A stretch of DNA of 5,042 bases from Pseudomonadota bacterium (GTDB taxonomy: Bacteria > Pseudomonadota > Gammaproteobacteria > Xanthomonadales > Rhodanobacteraceae): contig JAJXTX010000192.1 in assembly GCA_021783385.1 (NCBI GenBank), forward strand, positions 1 to 5,042, written 5' to 3'. Every line of letters starts with the position of its first letter. The first letter of the stretch is position 1. Positions 1 through 5,042 of this stretch are shown here, piece by piece. Under the pieces are notes generated by a model that saw nothing but the letters and a program-made list of their open reading frames with translations, ran no database searches and was not told the origin of the DNA. The position numbers were made by a program, and so were the translations under genes.

Positions 1-8
1 GGGTGCCG

Positions 9-98
9 TCTTGCTTCCTTTCCCGGTACGCGATCGAACCCCTGTCCGTTCGATCTCGGCGCGCGCTGCGCAGCGTCTGCCCGGGAAAGTGCGCAGGG
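9..98 (+). other. Possible three-way-junction RNA structure upstream of mnmG
   Basis: The inverted repeats here nest without conflict. An outer stem pairs CTTTCCCGG at 18-26 with CCGGGAAAG at 81-89, nine perfect pairs. Beyond a 3x3 internal loop it continues as 9-14 with 93-98, six pairs of which two are G-U. Inside it, GATCGAAC at 32-39 pairs with GTTCGATC at 48-55, eight perfect pairs over an 8-base loop. CGCT at 64-67 pairs with AGCG at 72-75, within a perfect 12-base palindrome. Together they could form a three-way junction. The G-U pairs make the + strand more likely if it is an RNA. It has no terminator-like U tract and matches no RNA family I recognise. It could be a small RNA, part of a leader, a DNA-level repeat or chance. 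Confidence 0.3.
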
Positions 99-136
99 GC
101 TGAAGCAGAAAGCGTGCCATTCACCCGCTACGCAAA

Positions 137-153
137 CGCCAAAGCGGTTGGCG
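137..153 (+). repeat. Short hairpin upstream of mnmG
   Basis: CGCCAA at 137-142 and TTGGCG at 148-153 form a perfect 6-pair stem with the 5-base loop AGCGG. It lies about 50 bases before the mnmG start and is not followed by a run of T, so it is not an intrinsic terminator. It could be a leader hairpin or a small operator. A competing 4-pair fold (143-146 with 152-155) uses the same bases. Stems this short arise easily by chance in GC-rich DNA. Confidence 0.25.
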
Positions 154-192
154 CTACCATGGCCGCCCCGCTCCGTCACTTTTTGCACCGTC

Positions 193-196
193 AGGT
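193..196 (+). promoter_or_regulatory. Ribosome binding site of mnmG
   Basis: AGGT matches part of the anti-Shine-Dalgarno complement and sits eight bases before the ATG at 205. It is modest, but it supports that start over the in-frame TTG at 148, which has no comparable purine-rich motif in place. Confidence 0.5.
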
Positions 197-204
197 CAGC
201 TCCG

Positions 205-2082
205 ATGCACCACCCGACCCATTACGACGTCATCGTGATCGGCGGCGGCCATGCCGGCACCGAGGCCGCGCTGGCGGCCGCGCGCAGCGGGGCGCGCACG
301 CTGCTGCTCAGTCACAGCATCGAGACGATCGGCCAGATGAGCTGCAACCCGGCGATCGGCGGCATCGGCAAGGGGCACCTGGTCAAGGAGATTGACGCGC
401 TGGGCGGCGCGATGGCGCACGCGGCTGATCGGGCCGGCATCCAGTGGCGCACCCTGAACGCCTCGAAGGGACCGGCGGTGCGCGCCACCCGCTGCCAGGC
501 CGACCGCGCGCTGTACAAGGCAGCGATCCGCCAGCTGGTGGAGAGCCAGCCGCAGCTCGAACTGTTCCAGCAGGCGGTGGATGACCTGATCATCGAGCAC
601 GGCCGCGTCTGCGGCGTGGTCACCCAGATGGGCCTGTCGTTTCGTGCAAGATCGGTCGTGCTGACCGCCGGCACCTTTCTTGCCGGCAAGATCCATATCG
701 GCCAGGCGCAGTACGCCGGCGGCCGCGCCGGCGATCCACCGGCCAGCACGCTGGCCGCCCGGCTGCGCGAACTGCCGATCGCCGCCGATCGCCTGAAGAC
801 CGGTACGCCGCCGCGCATCGACCGCCGCAGCATCGACTTCAGCGTGCTGGAAGAGCAGCCCGGCGATGATCCGGCGCCGGTATTCTCCTACCTCGGTTCG
901 CGCACCGAGCACCCGCGCCAGACCAGCTGCTGGATCACCCACACGTCGGAGCACACGCACGCGCTGATCCGCGGCGCACTGGATCGCTCGCCGCTGTACA
1001 CCGGCCAGATCGAGGGCGTCGGCCCGCGCTACTGCCCCTCGATCGAGGACAAGGTGGTGCGCTTCGCGGAGAAATCCTCGCATCAGATCTTCATCGAACC
1101 GGAGGGGCTGGACACGTTCGAGATCTACCCGAACGGCATCTCCACCTCGCTGCCGTTCGACGTGCAGCTGGCGCTGGTGCGCTCGATCAAGGGCTTCGGG
1201 AAGGCCCACATCACGCGGCCGGGCTATGCGATCGAATACGACTACTTCGATCCGCGCGGGCTCAACCCGTGGCTGGAAACCAAGGCCATCGGCGGGCTGT
1301 ATTTCGCCGGCCAGATCAACGGCACCACCGGCTACGAGGAGGCCGCCGCGCAGGGCCTGATCGCCGGCCTGAACGCCGCGCGCGCCGCGCAGGGCAAGCC
1401 GCCGTGGTATCCGCGCCGCGACGAGGCGTACCTCGGCGTGCTGATCGACGACCTCACCAGCAACGGCACGATCGAGCCGTACCGCATGTTCACCTCGCGC
1501 GCCGAATACCGGCTGCATCTGCGCGAGGACAACGCCGACCTGCGGCTCAGCGAAACCGGTCACGCACTGGGCGTGGTGCCGGCGGCGCGCTTCGACGCGC
1601 TGCGCGCCAAGCGCGACGCAGTCGCGCGCGAGACGCAGCGCCTCGGCATGCTGTGGGCAACGCCGAACAATGCACTGGGCGCGGCGATCGAGCGCCAGCT
1701 GGGCATTGTGATGAGCCGCGAGACCAATGCGCTGGATCTGCTGCGCCGCCCCGAACTCGATTACGCCAGCCTCACCGCGATGGCCGAATTCGGCCCTGCG
1801 GTGGAACGTGAGGACGTGGCCGCGCAGGTCGAGGTGCAAACAAAATACTCCGGCTACCTCGAACGCCAGCGTGCGGAGATCGAGCGTCAGCGTCGTCACG
1901 AGCACACCGCGATTCCCGCCGGCTTCGACTACGATCGCGTGCGCGGGCTGTCCGCCGAAGTGCTGCTCAAGCTCAAGCGCACGCAGCCGGCGACGCTCGG
2001 CCAGGCCGCACGAATCAGCGGCGTCACGCCGGCGGCGATCTCGCTGCTGCTGGTGCATCTGAAGCGTCGCCAGGCCGCCTGA
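205..2082 (+). CDS. mnmG: tRNA uridine-5-carboxymethylaminomethyl modification enzyme MnmG (GidA)
   Basis: MnmG is a cytoplasmic FAD enzyme. With the GTPase MnmE it installs the (carboxymethyl)aminomethyl group at C5 of wobble uridine 34 in certain tRNAs, using methylene-tetrahydrofolate and NADH, which supports accurate decoding. The gene is complete at 625 residues, close to 629 in E. coli. The dinucleotide-binding motif GGGHAG is at residues 13-18. Cys47 (in MSCNPAIGG) and Cys277 (in RYCPSIEDK) fall at the same numbers as the two cysteines required for activity in E. coli. Other family blocks are [15 protein letters not shown] at 339-353, the FAD-contacting [17 protein letters not shown] from 364, and [19 protein letters not shown] at 430-448. 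The C-terminal helical part, which includes [14 protein letters not shown], is thought to contact MnmE and tRNA. The ATG at 205 is chosen because it aligns end to end with E. coli MnmG. No rsmG follows, unlike in E. coli. The reading frame shows no damage. Confidence 0.98.
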   Translation: MHHPTHYDVIVIGGGHAGTEAALAAARSGARTLLLSHSIETIGQMSCNPAIGGIGKGHLVKEIDALGGAMAHAADRAGIQWRTLNASKGPAVRATRCQADRALYKAAIRQLVESQPQLELFQQAVDDLIIEHGRVCGVVTQMGLSFRARSVVLTAGTFLAGKIHIGQAQYAGGRAGDPPASTLAARLRELPIAADRLKTGTPPRIDRRSIDFSVLEEQPGDDPAPVFSYLGSRTEHPRQTSCWITHTSEHTHALIRGALDRSPLYTGQIEGVGPRYCPSIEDKVVRFAEKSSHQIFIEPEGLDTFEIYPNGISTSLPFDVQLALVRSIKGFGKAHITRPGYAIEYDYFDPRGLNPWLETKAIGGLYFAGQINGTTGYEEAAAQGLIAGLNAARAAQGKPPWYPRRDEAYLGVLIDDLTSNGTIEPYRMFTSRAEYRLHLREDNADLRLSETGHALGVVPAARFDALRAKRDAVARETQRLGMLWATPNNALGAAIERQLGIVMSRETNALDLLRRPELDYASLTAMAEFGPAVEREDVAAQVEVQTKYSGYLERQRAEIERQRRHEHTAIPAGFDYDRVRGLSAEVLLKLKRTQPATLGQAARISGVTPAAISLLLVHLKRRQAA

Positions 2083-2090
2083 GCCCGCTG

Positions 2091-2114
2091 CATGCCGCTG
2101 GCACGCATGGCATG
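2091..2114. repeat. Inverted repeat overlapping a possible promoter
   Basis: CATGCC at 2091-2096 and GGCATG at 2109-2114 are perfect inverted copies separated by 12 bases. The right arm overlaps the candidate -10 element of the next gene, which is the geometry of a simple operator. No U tract follows, so this is not a terminator for mnmG. The arms are short, and an alternative mini-hairpin (TGCC 2093-2096 with GGCA 2100-2103) overlaps it. A protein-binding role is only a guess. Confidence 0.25.
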
Positions 2115-2116
2115 AT
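2108..2116 (+). promoter_or_regulatory. Possible weak extended -10 promoter for the GYF_2-RDD gene
   Basis: TGG followed by CATGAT at 2111-2116 resembles an extended -10 element, four of six matches to TATAAT with the TGn extension. A start near 2123 would give a leader of about 25 bases. The hexamer 17 bases upstream (CTGCAT, 2088-2093) matches TTGACA poorly. With only 64 bases after mnmG and no terminator between, read-through from mnmG is equally plausible. Confidence 0.3.
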
Positions 2117-2132
2117 GGCGCCTCATCTACAC

Positions 2133-2138
2133 AGGGAA
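2133..2138 (+). promoter_or_regulatory. Ribosome binding site of the GYF_2-RDD gene
   Basis: AGGGAA lies a little upstream of the ATG at 2147, with about ten bases between GGG and the start. It is a moderate site with slightly long spacing. It agrees with the conserved GYF_2 domain beginning right at this methionine. Confidence 0.5.
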
Positions 2139-2146
2139 ATCGCGCG

Positions 2147-2914
2147 ATGGAAATCTGGATCGGACGGGACGGCGAGCGCCACGGTCCCTACAAGGAGGAC
2201 GACGTGCGGCAGTGGCTGCGCAGCGGCCAGGTAAGCCGCGACGACCTCGGCTGGTACGAAGGCCTCGCCGACTGGCAGCCACTGTCGGTGCTGTTCGCCG
2301 ACGAGGTACCCGTGATGCCGCCGCCGCTCGGCGCCGCCGCCACGCCTTCCGCCCTGCCCTCAACCACCGCCGCGGCGCTCGAGGACTATGCGGGTTTCTG
2401 GAAGCGTCTGGCAGCCTACATCCTCGATGCGATCATCCTGTACATACCCGGCACGCTGATCCAGAAAATGATGGGCGGCGACGTGGCCGAAGCCACCATG
2501 AAGCAGGCGCAGCAGGCAGCGCCGGGTGATCTGCATGTGCTGATGGCAGCCATGAACCAGTACTACACCACCATGCTGCCGGCCGTACTGCTCATCACCG
2601 TCATCACCTGGCTGTACTTCGCGTTTTGCGAGAGCTCTGCGTGGCAGGCGACGCCGGGCAAGCTGGCGCTCGGCATACGTGTCACCGACATGCAGGGCGC
2701 ACGGATCAGCCTGCCGCGCGCACTCGGCCGCTACCCGGCCAAATACCTCAGCGCCATCGTGCTCGGCATCGGCTTCCTGATGGTGGGATGGACCCGGCGC
2801 AAGCAGGGTCTGCATGACATGATCGCCGGCACGCTTGTGCTGAACGGCCGCGCCAGCGATTTCAGGCCAGCGTCCACATCGGCGGCCGGCGGCGGCAACA
2901 CCTTCAGCGCCTGA
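2147..2914 (+). CDS. GYF_2 and RDD domain membrane protein of unknown function
   Basis: This 255-residue protein has two recognisable modules. Residues 1-50 look like a GYF_2 (DUF4339) domain: it opens MEIWIGRDGERHGPY, has the GPY turn at 13-15 and tryptophans at 4, 23, 36 and 43. GYF-type folds often bind proline-rich peptides. A Pro/Ala-rich linker covers about 51-79. The RDD domain runs from about 81 to 233: KRLAAYILD (86-94) carries the conserved Arg and Asp, TPGKLALGIRV is at 169-179, and GLHDMIAGTLV at 221-231 holds the final Asp224. Hydrophobic segments near 88-105, 143-161 and 199-216 suggest three membrane spans. There is no signal peptide. The C-terminal tail from 234 is Ser/Ala/Gly-rich and probably disordered. 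RDD proteins are poorly characterised, some having been linked to ion or solute transport, so I assign no substrate. It lies between mnmG and a strong terminator and may be co-transcribed with mnmG. Confidence 0.92.
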   Translation: MEIWIGRDGERHGPYKEDDVRQWLRSGQVSRDDLGWYEGLADWQPLSVLFADEVPVMPPPLGAAATPSALPSTTAAALEDYAGFWKRLAAYILDAIILYIPGTLIQKMMGGDVAEATMKQAQQAAPGDLHVLMAAMNQYYTTMLPAVLLITVITWLYFAFCESSAWQATPGKLALGIRVTDMQGARISLPRALGRYPAKYLSAIVLGIGFLMVGWTRRKQGLHDMIAGTLVLNGRASDFRPASTSAAGGGNTFSA

Positions 2915-2933
2915 CACGGCGGCTCGTCCATCG

Positions 2934-2965
2934 CGGCGCCAGAGCGCGGCTCTGGCGCCGTTTTT
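2934..2965 (+). terminator. Intrinsic terminator after the GYF_2-RDD gene
   Basis: CGGCGCCAGAG at 2934-2944 pairs perfectly with CTCTGGCGCCG at 2950-2960. C2945 with G2949 adds a twelfth pair and leaves a GCG loop. TTTTT follows directly at 2961-2965. This is a textbook Rho-independent terminator starting 19 bases past the stop codon at 2912-2914. The opposite strand has no matching T run, so it acts on + strand transcripts only. It separates the mnmG/RDD unit from tex. Confidence 0.93.
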
Positions 2966-2998
2966 GTGCGTGCGGTTAGCCGGGACAGCGAAGCGGGT

Positions 2999-3007
2999 TG
3001 TTATCAT
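2999..3007 (+). promoter_or_regulatory. Extended -10 promoter for tex
   Basis: TGT followed by TATCAT at 3002-3007 is an extended -10 element with five of six matches to TATAAT. No good -35 lies at 17 bases. GGGACA at 2982-2987 matches TTGACA at four of six positions but leaves only 14 bases. The TGn extension could compensate for this. Transcription would start near 3014 and give a leader of about 50 bases. The position just after a terminator and before tex fits an independent promoter. Confidence 0.55.
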
Positions 3008-3028
3008 CGCGGACTTGATCACGCCATC

Positions 3029-3045
3029 ACGGCCGCTCGCGCCGT
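3029..3045 (+). repeat. Small leader hairpin before the tex ribosome binding site
   Basis: ACGGC at 3029-3033 pairs with GCCGT at 3041-3045 over a 7-base loop. It ends four bases before the AAGGA motif. It could modestly affect ribosome access, but a five-pair stem is weak evidence in GC-rich DNA. Confidence 0.2.
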
Positions 3046-3048
3046 TGC

Positions 3049-3053
3049 AAGGA
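3049..3053 (+). promoter_or_regulatory. Ribosome binding site of tex, long spacing
   Basis: AAGGA is a good Shine-Dalgarno core, but 13 bases separate it from the ATG at 3067, more than usual. I see no in-frame alternative start between the two. The protein from 3067 begins [15 protein letters not shown], which has the usual Tex N-terminal pattern, so the start stands. Confidence 0.5.
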
Positions 3054-3066
3054 ATCCCACCCAGCC

Positions 3067-5042
3067 ATGCCCAGCATCGAACAACGCATTGCCCACGACA
3101 TCGCCGCCAGCACCGCGCAGGTGCAGGCGGCAGTGGAGCTGCTCGACGGCGGCGCCACCGTGCCGTTCATTGCGCGCTACCGCAAGGAGGCCACCGGCGG
3201 CCTCGACGACACCCAGCTGCGCCTGCTGGAAGAGCGCCTGCGCTACCTGCGTGAGCTGGAGGACCGGCGCGCCACGATCCTCGCCAGCATCGAGGAACAG
3301 GGCAAGCTGACCGATACGCTGAAGGGCGAGCTGCTCGCCGCCGACACCAAGGCGCGGCTGGAGGACCTGTACCTGCCGCACAAGCCGCGCCGCCGCACCA
3401 AGGCGCAGATCGCCCGCGAGGCGGGGCTGGAGCCGCTGGCGCTGGCGCTGCGCGAAGATCCGACCCGCTCGCCGGAAGCCTTCGCCGCCGCCTTCGTCGA
3501 CGCGGAAAAAGGCGTGGCCGATGTGCGCGCCGCGCTGGACGGCGCCCGCGCGATCCTGATGGAAACCCTCGCCGAGGACCCGGCGCTGGTCGGCCAGCTG
3601 CGCGACTGGCTGTGGGCCAAGGGCCAGATCCGCGCCACGGTGGTGGCCGGCAAGGAAACCGAGGGTGCCAAGTTCCGGGACTATTTCGATCACGTCGAAC
3701 CGATCGGCAAGATACCGTCGCACCGACTGCTGGCGCTGATGCGCGCCCGCAACGAGGGCGTGCTCGAACTGGAACTCGCGCCCGATCCGGACACCGAGAA
3801 GGGGCATGCCGAAGCCGAAGGCCGCGTGGCCGCGCATGCCGGCATCCATCACCGCAACCGCGCCGCCGATGCCTGGCTGCGCGAAACCGTGCGCTTGACC
3901 TGGCGCGTGAAGCTGCACCTGCACCTCACGCTGGACCTGTTCGGGCGCGTGCGCGAAGGCGCCGAGGACGAGGCGATCCGCGTGTTCGGCGACAACCTGA
4001 AAGACCTGATGCTGGCCGCCCCGGCCGGCGCGCGCACGGTGATGGGGCTGGACCCCGGCATCCGCACCGGCGTGAAGGTCGCAGTGGTCGACGCCACCGG
4101 CAAGCTGCTGGCCACCGATGTCATCTACCCGCATGAGCCGCGGCGGCAGTGGCGCGAGTCGCTGCTTGCGCTCGCACGGCTGTGCCAGCAGCACGGCGTC
4201 GACCTGATCGCGATCGGCAACGGCACCGCCTCGCGCGAGACCGACAAGCTGGCCGGCGAACTGATCAGGCAGCTGCCAGCGGTGAAGCTGTCGAAGATCG
4301 TGGTGAGCGAGGCCGGCGCGTCGGTCTACTCCGCCTCCGAACTCGCGGCGAAGGAATTCCCCGAATTGGACGTGAGCCTGCGCGGTGCCGTGTCGATCGC
4401 GCGCCGCCTGCAGGACCCGCTGGCCGAGTTGGTGAAGATCGATCCGAAGGCGATCGGCGTGGGCCAGTACCAGCACGATGTGAACCAGATCAAGCTGGCG
4501 CGCGCACTCGACACCCGCGTCGAGGACTGCGTCAATGCGGTGGGCGTGGACGTCAACACCGCCTCGGCGGCGCTGCTCGCGCGCGTGGCCGGGCTGTCCG
4601 CCACGGTCGCCGAGAACGTGGTGAAGCATCGCGACGCGCACGGCCCGTTCGCCAACCGCAAGGCGCTGCTGAAAGTGCCGCGGCTGGGCGACAAGGCGTT
4701 CGAGCAGTGCGCGGGTTTCCTGCGCGTGCCCAACGGCGACAACCCGCTGGATGCCAGCGCGGTGCATCCGGAAGCGTATCCGGTGATCGAACGCATCCTC
4801 GCCCACAGCGGCCGCGCGATGAAGGCGGTGATCGGCGACACCGGCTTTCTGCGTGGCCTCAAGCCGGAGCAGTTCACCGACGAAAGATTCGGTGTGCCGA
4901 CCGTGCGCGACATCCTCAAGGAGCTGGAGAAACCCGGCCGCGATCCGCGTCCGGAATTCATCGCACCGAGCTTCGCCGAAGGCGTGGAAGATGTGCGCGA
5001 CCTCAAGCCCGGCATGATCCTCGAAGGCCGCGTCACCAACGT
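3067..5042 (+). CDS. tex: Tex family RNA-binding transcription accessory protein, 3' end cut by window
   Basis: Tex (YhgF in E. coli) is a conserved cytoplasmic nucleic-acid-binding protein related to eukaryotic Spt6. It was first linked to toxin expression in Bordetella, and its exact biochemical role is still debated. I translated 658 codons without a stop or frameshift. The Tex N-terminal helical region includes [16 protein letters not shown] at 33-48 and [17 protein letters not shown] at 98-114. A central block has KFRDYF at 202-207 and ARNEGVL at 227-233. The YqgF/RNase H-like domain starts near 325 with [16 protein letters not shown] (327-342), followed by [13 protein letters not shown] (381-393) and the block from [16 protein letters not shown] near 411. 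GVGQYQHDV (464-472) and the helix-hairpin-helix region from about 490 follow, with [26 protein letters not shown] at 526-551. The last residues, [10 protein letters not shown], open the S1 domain. Tex proteins are usually about 770-800 residues, so roughly 115-140 residues lie beyond the edge. It appears to have its own promoter. Confidence 0.97.
   Translation, partial: MPSIEQRIAHDIAASTAQVQAAVELLDGGATVPFIARYRKEATGGLDDTQLRLLEERLRYLRELEDRRATILASIEEQGKLTDTLKGELLAADTKARLEDLYLPHKPRRRTKAQIAREAGLEPLALALREDPTRSPEAFAAAFVDAEKGVADVRAALDGARAILMETLAEDPALVGQLRDWLWAKGQIRATVVAGKETEGAKFRDYFDHVEPIGKIPSHRLLALMRARNEGVLELELAPDPDTEKGHAEAEGRVAAHAGIHHRNRAADAWLRETVRLTWRVKLHLHLTLDLFGRVREGAEDEAIRVFGDNLKDLMLAAPAGARTVMGLDPGIRTGVKVAVVDATGKLLATDVIYPHEPRRQWRESLLALARLCQQHGVDLIAIGNGTASRETDKLAGELIRQLPAVKLSKIVVSEAGASVYSASELAAKEFPELDVSLRGAVSIARRLQDPLAELVKIDPKAIGVGQYQHDVNQIKLARALDTRVEDCVNAVGVDVNTASAALLARVAGLSATVAENVVKHRDAHGPFANRKALLKVPRLGDKAFEQCAGFLRVPNGDNPLDASAVHPEAYPVIERILAHSGRAMKAVIGDTGFLRGLKPEQFTDERFGVPTVRDILKELEKPGRDPRPEFIAPSFAEGVEDVRDLKPGMILEGRVTN

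Larger units (their letters stand above)
1..204. other. Upstream region of mnmG, no supported gene
   Basis: This stretch shows no recognisable protein in any frame. The mnmG frame is open to the left edge, but its only usual start codon before the true ATG is a TTG at 148. The residues it would encode do not resemble any MnmG N-terminus, so I read it as chance openness in GC-rich DNA. The region is rich in inverted repeats (listed separately). I see no convincing -35/-10 pair for mnmG: TACCAT at 155-160 is a possible -10 but has no fitting -35. The gene to the left lies outside the window, so I cannot tell whether mnmG starts its own transcript or belongs to an upstream operon. Confidence 0.6.

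Noticed and set aside
28..60. Possible tRNA T-arm (GTTCGATC)
   Set aside because: The bases around it do not form the required 5-pair T stem, and there is no acceptor, anticodon arm or CCA end. The motif is simply one arm of the 32-55 hairpin.
1..120. Divergent reading frame on the minus strand, starting at 120 and running off the left edge
   Set aside because: It is open for 40 codons, but it has no convincing ribosome binding site, is rich in Arg and Ala as GC-rich noise tends to be, and resembles no protein I know.
148..204. N-terminal extension of MnmG from the TTG at 148
   Set aside because: The 19 extra residues do not resemble MnmG N-termini, and the ATG at 205 aligns end to end with E. 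coli MnmG, placing Cys47 and Cys277 at the known numbers. It also has a ribosome site at suitable distance.
196..2058. 620-residue open frame antisense to mnmG
   Set aside because: It is a shadow of high-GC third-position bias. The translation is Arg/Ala/Val/Leu-rich without domains, and the + strand gene is unmistakable.
2099..2113. Sigma-54 promoter (TGGCACG)
   Set aside because: The -24-like TGGCACG is followed by GC at the wrong distance, two bases too close, and TTGC is absent at -12.
3019..4806. 595-residue open frame antisense to tex
   Set aside because: It mirrors the GC-rich tex coding frame and shows low-complexity Arg/Gln/Ala/Gly/Val composition with no recognisable family. Tex covers the same DNA on the + strand.

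Overview
This window comes from a GC-rich bacterium. The proteins have a gammaproteobacterial character, and MnmG matches what I remember of the E. coli protein over its whole length, down to the numbering of key cysteines. My best guess is the Xanthomonadales/Lysobacterales, possibly the Rhodanobacteraceae, judged from the wording of MnmG and Tex and the GC-rich codon usage. That placement is from memory and untested by any search.

Layout, all on the + strand. Positions 1-204 hold no gene I can support. They contain a set of nested inverted repeats that could fold as a three-way junction, plus a small hairpin closer to the first gene. Positions 205-2082 encode complete MnmG (GidA), the FAD enzyme that partners MnmE in modifying the wobble uridine of tRNA. 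After a 64-base gap with a possible weak promoter, 2147-2914 encode a 255-residue membrane protein with an N-terminal GYF_2 domain and a C-terminal RDD domain. A strong intrinsic terminator at 2934-2965 closes this pair. A separate unit then begins with an extended -10 promoter near 2999-3007 and a leader of about 50 bases. The gene tex starts at 3067 and runs off the right edge just as its S1 RNA-binding domain begins.

The two recognised genes act in translation (MnmG) and in RNA or transcription-related housekeeping (Tex). The GYF_2-RDD protein has no assigned function and no evident link to either. I see no mobile elements, CRISPR arrays, tRNA or rRNA genes, frameshifts or foreign-looking segments. 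This is mostly an ordinary chromosomal housekeeping region. The one part the genes do not explain is the structured stretch upstream of mnmG.
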